Assembly (NCBI GenBank): GCA_934364805.1
Contig: CAKRMH010000008.1
Coordinates: forward strand, 69,811 to 133,810
From: an uncultured Lachnospiraceae bacterium
Lineage (GTDB): Bacteria > Bacillota > Clostridia > Lachnospirales > Lachnospiraceae
Direction of reading: 5' to 3'
DNA: 64,000 bases
Shown here: positions 61,261 to 64,000 of the stretch, piece by piece
Position numbering within the stretch: the first letter of the stretch is position 1
Layout: each line of letters begins with the position of its first letter
The notes under the pieces: model-generated
Databases searched by the model: none
What the model was told of the DNA's origin: nothing
Seen by the model: only the letters and a program-made list of their open reading frames with translations
Program-made: the position numbers and the translations under genes

Positions 61261-61341
61261 ACAATAGTTCTATACCCTCAATTTATATAGGGTGGAGTTC
61301 AGAAACTACTTTTTGACCCGTTGAGTGAATAGAACTATTGT
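61261..61341. repeat. 81-bp segment with perfect 13-bp terminal inverted repeats
   Basis: ACAATAGTTCTAT (61261-61273) and ATAGAACTATTGT (61329-61341) are perfect inverted repeats around 55 bases; an ACCCT/AGGGT mini-stem lies inside. The rest of 61177-61514 has no credible gene: a small TTTTGAGT/ACTCAAAA hairpin (61205), this segment, a short open frame at 61393 and the palindrome at 61437. No target-site duplication is seen for this segment. Confidence 0.6.
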
Positions 61342-61392
61342 CAGTTAGGTATTACAATATACTGCAATAAAATGAATGAGGTGATTGCTATA

Positions 61393-62156
61393 ATGAATGA
61401 GTATTTTCTGATAAAACAACGTAATATGGAGGAAGAACTAGTGTATTGGCATATTGATATTTAGCTAAATATCAATATGCCAATACACTAGTAAGATTTG
61501 ATATTGTTTTCTATGTGCGTATGAGCGACGGATTGTCACAGATTATCATAAATGTAGAAGCACAGAAAGACGAGCCGAAGGAATACGAAATCTTAAACCG
61601 GGCAATCTTTTATGTGAGCAGACTGATCTCATCACAAAAAGAACGTGATTTTGAGAACTCCAGCTACGATGACATTAAGCGTGTATATTCGATCTGGGTA
61701 TGTATGAACATGGACGAGAGCAGCATGAGCCATGTGCATCTCACAAAGGAAGATTTGATTGGTTCCTATGAATGGAAGGGAAATCTTGATCTGCTGAATA
61801 TCATCATGCTTGGACTGGCAAAGAATCTGCCGGAACATGATGAGACATATGAACTGCACCGTCTGTTGGGGGCGTTGCTGTCACAGGAACTTACAATAGA
61901 TGAAAAACTAAACATAATTGGAAATGAATACGATATTCCTATTGAGGAGAACTTCAGGAAGGATGTGAGCGTTATGTGTAACTTGAGTCAGGAAATAAAA
62001 GAAGATATTGCGATTGGAGCAGCAAGGGAAAAAGCGCAAATCATTCTTAATATGCACAAGAATGGTTTCACAGCAGAACAGATAGCATCAGCTACTGATA
62101 AGGATATAGAAGAAGTGAAAGCGATTATTGCAGGAAAAGAACCTGCACTTGCATAG
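61393..62156 (+). pseudogene. Rpn/PDDEXK-type nuclease-transposase remnant
   Basis: The main part, open from 61458 to 62156, reads RFDIVFYVRMSDG, IIINVEAQKDEP with the E-x-Q (Glu-Ala-Gln) of the PD-(D/E)XK active site, VYSIWVCMNMDESS, KNLPEHDETYELHRLLGA, MCNLSQEIKE and a helical C-terminus. This matches, by memory, a large Lachnospiraceae family of Rpn-like recombination-promoting nucleases. About 100 N-terminal residues, including the PD part, are missing. A 5' fragment MNEYFLIKQRNMEEE (from 61393) sits in another frame, separated by the 56-bp palindrome; removing exactly those 56 bases joins the two frames. The TGA at 61455 stops the downstream frame. Probably inactive. Confidence 0.7.
61437..61492. 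repeat. Perfect 56-bp palindrome within the nuclease remnant
   Basis: Bases 61437-61464 and 61465-61492 are exact reverse complements with no spacer; the ends read ACTAGT and the centre TTTAGCTAAA. The four bases AAGA directly flank both sides (61433-61436 and 61493-61496), which would suit a short target-site duplication. As RNA it would be a 28-bp hairpin; as DNA it can extrude a cruciform. Confidence 0.9.
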
Positions 62157-62211
62157 TTCTTTTACAGTAGCAGGAAAACAGTTTTCTGTGAATAAAATGG
62201 TTGGAATCAAG

Positions 62212-62245
62212 CCTCCAAGTCTATAATAGATTTGGAGGTTTCTCT
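62212..62245 (+). terminator. Intrinsic terminator after nuclease remnant
   Basis: CCTCCAAGTCTAT and ATAGATTTGGAGG form up to 13 bp (one G-U) with almost no loop, so the innermost pairs must open. TTTCTCTTTA follows. Confidence 0.75.
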
Positions 62246-62362
62246 TTATATGTCCTGTGTAAAATTTTTGCGAAAAGAATAAATGTGATATAATGTATGA
62301 AATGTTACAAAAATTACAAACTAGTTTATTGGTAAAAAATGATTCAAGTAGAGGATGAAAAA

Positions 62363-62743
62363 ATGATTTTTTTGGATGCAAATGCCTTTTATTCATATTA
62401 TGGAAGAAGCAAATTAGGAATGACATCAGAACCTGTTGACGAAGAACGTTTAAAAAAATATTTAGAACAACAGAGAGAAAAGAGTCTTCCGACTTCGGTA
62501 TATATTGAGATAATGACACACTTTAGAAATAATCCAAAAGTGTTACAATATTTACTTGAGTTTAGGTATGCGAAGGGGTTGCCACTTTTTAATAATATTC
62601 TAGACTATGTTGTGAGTGAAGATGAAATTACCAGTGTTAAATCATTTCTATGCATTACAAAGAAATTGTTGTTTAAATGGTTAAACCGCAGAAGTCAGAA
62701 ACATAGTTACACATGGGAAACATTGATGCTAGAATATAAATAG
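62363..62743 (+). CDS. PIN-like domain protein, probably truncated
   Basis: A 126-residue protein beginning MIFLDANAFYSYYG, a PIN-domain first strand with the metal-binding Asp (residue 5), and a second acidic site in TSVYIEIMTHF. The final acidic cluster of a full PIN domain is unclear; DYVVSEDEITSV may supply it. Length is at or below the usual 130-180 residues, and the stop codon lies just before the IS element, so the 3' end may be cut off by it. The start has a GAGGATG ribosome binding site; an upstream ATG is less likely. PIN proteins are RNases and often toxins, but no antitoxin gene is adjacent. A TATAAT (62289) lies upstream. Confidence 0.6.
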   Translation: MIFLDANAFYSYYGRSKLGMTSEPVDEERLKKYLEQQREKSLPTSVYIEIMTHFRNNPKVLQYLLEFRYAKGLPLFNNILDYVVSEDEITSVKSFLCITKKLLFKWLNRRSQKHSYTWETLMLEYK

Positions 62744-62816
62744 TACAAGCCAAAATGAGAAATTCCAAATACATATTAACATGGTACAATAGAGACATGC
62801 TGAAGGAGGATCTCAT

Positions 62817-63101
62817 ATGGCAATGCAACATGACAAACAATTTAAACTTGATGCAATCCGGTATTATCAAGATCATAAAGATCTCGGTGTACGTGGATGT
62901 GCAGAGAATCTTGGCATCGGATACAGCACACTAACAAAGTGGCTGAAAGACTTCCGTGAATCCGGTGATATTCCTGTTTGGGGTTCTGGTAATTACGCAT
63001 CCGATGAACAGAAGGAAATCGCCCGTCTCAGACGTGAATTACGTGATGCCCAAGATGCACTTGATGTATTAAAAAAAGCAATCAACATTCTGGGAAAATG
63101 A
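62817..63101 (+). CDS. IS3-family transposase OrfA
   Basis: A 94-residue HTH protein of the HTH_Tnp_1 family. The DNA-binding segment is QFKLDAIRYYQDHKDLGVRGCAENLGIGYSTLTKWLKDFRES, followed by a leucine-zipper-like helix (EIARLRRELRDAQDALDVLKKAINIL) that dimerises and links to OrfB. A heptamer of A (63071-63077) near the end allows a -1 shift into orfB. AAGGAGGA lies six bases before the ATG. Confidence 0.92.
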   Translation: MAMQHDKQFKLDAIRYYQDHKDLGVRGCAENLGIGYSTLTKWLKDFRESGDIPVWGSGNYASDEQKEIARLRRELRDAQDALDVLKKAINILGK

Positions 63102-64000
63102 CGGAAGCCATTTATCTCGAAGTGTCTGAGAAGACGGAAGCTGCCAAAAAGGCTGGACGCCGGTTTTCCGTCTCCGGAATGTTGAAATTTTTAGGTGTCT
63201 CACGTTCAGGATATCGTGCATGGCTCCACCGCGTGCCTTCTGATACAGAAAAACGCCGTGAATCTGTAAAAGCAAAAATACAGGATATATAGGATGATTC
63301 CAAGCAGAACTACGGTGCTCCGAAAATCACTGTAGAATTGCAGAAAAACGGTGAAGTCATTTCGGAAAGAACTGTTGGTACATACATGCGTCAAATGGGA
63401 ATCCGTGCCCAGTGGAGCAAGCCATGGACAATTACCACAAAAGATTCTGATTTCAGCACTGAATTACAAAATATCCTCGATGAGCAGTTTAATCCTGACC
63501 GCCCGAATGCCGTCTGGTGTTCGGATATCACCTACATCTGGACAATAGACGGATTTGTCTATCTGACCAGTATTATGGATTTATTTTCCAGAAAAATCAT
63601 AGCATGGACACTTTCAAAAACACTGGAAGTATCCTGCGTGATTGATACGATAAACGAAGCCAAAGCTCGCCGAAATACCGACCAGCCATTGATCATTCAC
63701 CCTGATCGTGGCAGTCAGTACGTTGCGACGGAATATAAAAAAGTAACAGAAAATATGCAGCGTAGTTACTCAAAGAAAGCATTTCCGTGGGATAATGCCT
63801 GCATTGAATCCTTCCATTCGATTATCAAATGTGAATGGCTCAACCGCTTTAAAATTCACGATTACAAGCAGGCATACCGCTTGATTTTCGAATATCTGGA
63901 AGCATTCTACAATACGAAACGAATTCATAGCCATTGTAACTATATGTCACCAAATGAATTCGAACGATTGTATGAAAGAACACACACTGAGGCTGAGCTT
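63098..64000 (+). pseudogene. IS3-family transposase OrfB with in-frame stop, 3' end outside window
   Basis: The frame reads an HTH_21-like N-terminus (SGMLKFLGVSRSGYRAWLH) until TAG at 63290-63292, then resumes in the same frame with DDSKQNYGAPKITVELQKNG and the rve integrase core. DDE residues are present: Asp in WCSDITYIW, Asp in IHPDRGSQY and Glu in WDNACIESFHS. The sequence runs to the window edge (RTHTEAEL). With the single amber codon between HTH and catalytic domain, full-length OrfB needs read-through or suppression, so this copy is likely dead. Confidence 0.85.

Larger units (their letters stand above)
62744..64000 (+). mobile_element. IS3-family insertion sequence, right end outside window
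   Basis: Two transposase reading frames in the IS3 arrangement (orfA in phase 0, orfB in phase -1) with an A7 slippery tract and a four-base ATGA overlap. A promoter with an extended -10 (TGGTACAAT, 62785) precedes orfA. The left end is not certain; I place it right after the PIN-like stop codon, and the right end is not in view, so the terminal repeats and target duplication cannot be checked. Confidence 0.8.

Noticed and set aside
1..64000. CRISPR array, prophage or integrative-element core
   Set aside because: No regularly spaced repeat array, integrase, capsid, relaxase or Cas-like sequence was found on either strand.

Overview
The window looks like a chromosomal segment of a spore-forming, strictly fermentative Clostridia, most likely family Lachnospiraceae (gut commensal type). 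The basis is the gene set: pyruvate formate-lyase with its activase, HemZ, DUF815 ATPase, DUF4321 membrane protein, MutS2, long-form HPF, a CwlD/PdaA pair for spore cortex, moderate GC, strong AGGAGG-type ribosome binding sites and TTGACA/TATAAT promoters. The species cannot be fixed from the sequence alone.

Layout. 1-8.2 kb: the 3' part of a sensor kinase, a small membrane protein, an ABC-F ATPase, an unknown protein, a solitary trpF, a DUF3887-like protein, a methyltransferase and a glycogen-debranching GlgX. 8.2-9.7 kb: XRE regulator, SDR oxidoreductase (both minus) and tRNA-Pro. 9.7-18.2 kb: a complete phosphate module, pstSCAB-phoU, a small membrane protein, a Na/Pi cotransporter with PhoU-like tail, then a PhoB/PhoR-type two-component system. 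The pstS and cotransporter promoters carry 11-bp-phased TTTTAC arrays, so the locus probably forms one Pho regulon. 18.2-20 kb: cwlD- and pdaA-like genes. 20-25.3 kb: a 4Fe-4S protein divergent from a Crp/Fnr regulator, DUF815 ATPase, second ABC-F protein, tRNA-Glu. 25.4-29.4 kb: BlaI-like repressor, hpf, an SH3/NlpC-P60 wall hydrolase and, on the minus strand, a cation/proton antiporter behind a clear fluoride riboswitch with a built-in terminator.

29.5-35.8 kb: small unknown ORF, pflB, pflA, ddl and murF. 35.8-40.9 kb is an accessory patch: an AT-rich lipoprotein with a gluzincin metallopeptidase signature (HExxH-x18-E), a TetR/flavoprotein pair, a cyclophilin and a GNAT acetyltransferase. 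A relic repeat there fuses the 5' and 3' flanks of the cyclophilin gene without the gene. 41-57.3 kb is mainly housekeeping: alpha-hydroxy-acid oxidase family protein, glycosyltransferase, Rel, MBL hydrolase, hemZ, hisS, aspS, an unknown membrane-anchored protein, and a minus-strand mutS2-regulator-kinase operon. 57.4-61.2 kb: an HtrA-like protein that seems to have lost its catalytic triad, YhaM-type nuclease and RlmD-type methyltransferase.

61.2-64 kb is a decaying mobile region: an 81-bp inverted-repeat segment, an Rpn/PDDEXK-type transposase-nuclease remnant broken by a perfect 56-bp palindrome, a short PIN-like ORF, and an IS3-family element whose orfB carries an in-frame amber codon and runs off the window. 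I saw no CRISPR array, rRNA or phage structural genes. The most distinctive observations are the 56-bp palindrome, the opposed phosphate-box arrays at the cotransporter promoter, the fluoride riboswitch, the metallopeptidase island with its duplicated flanks, and the pseudo-protease.
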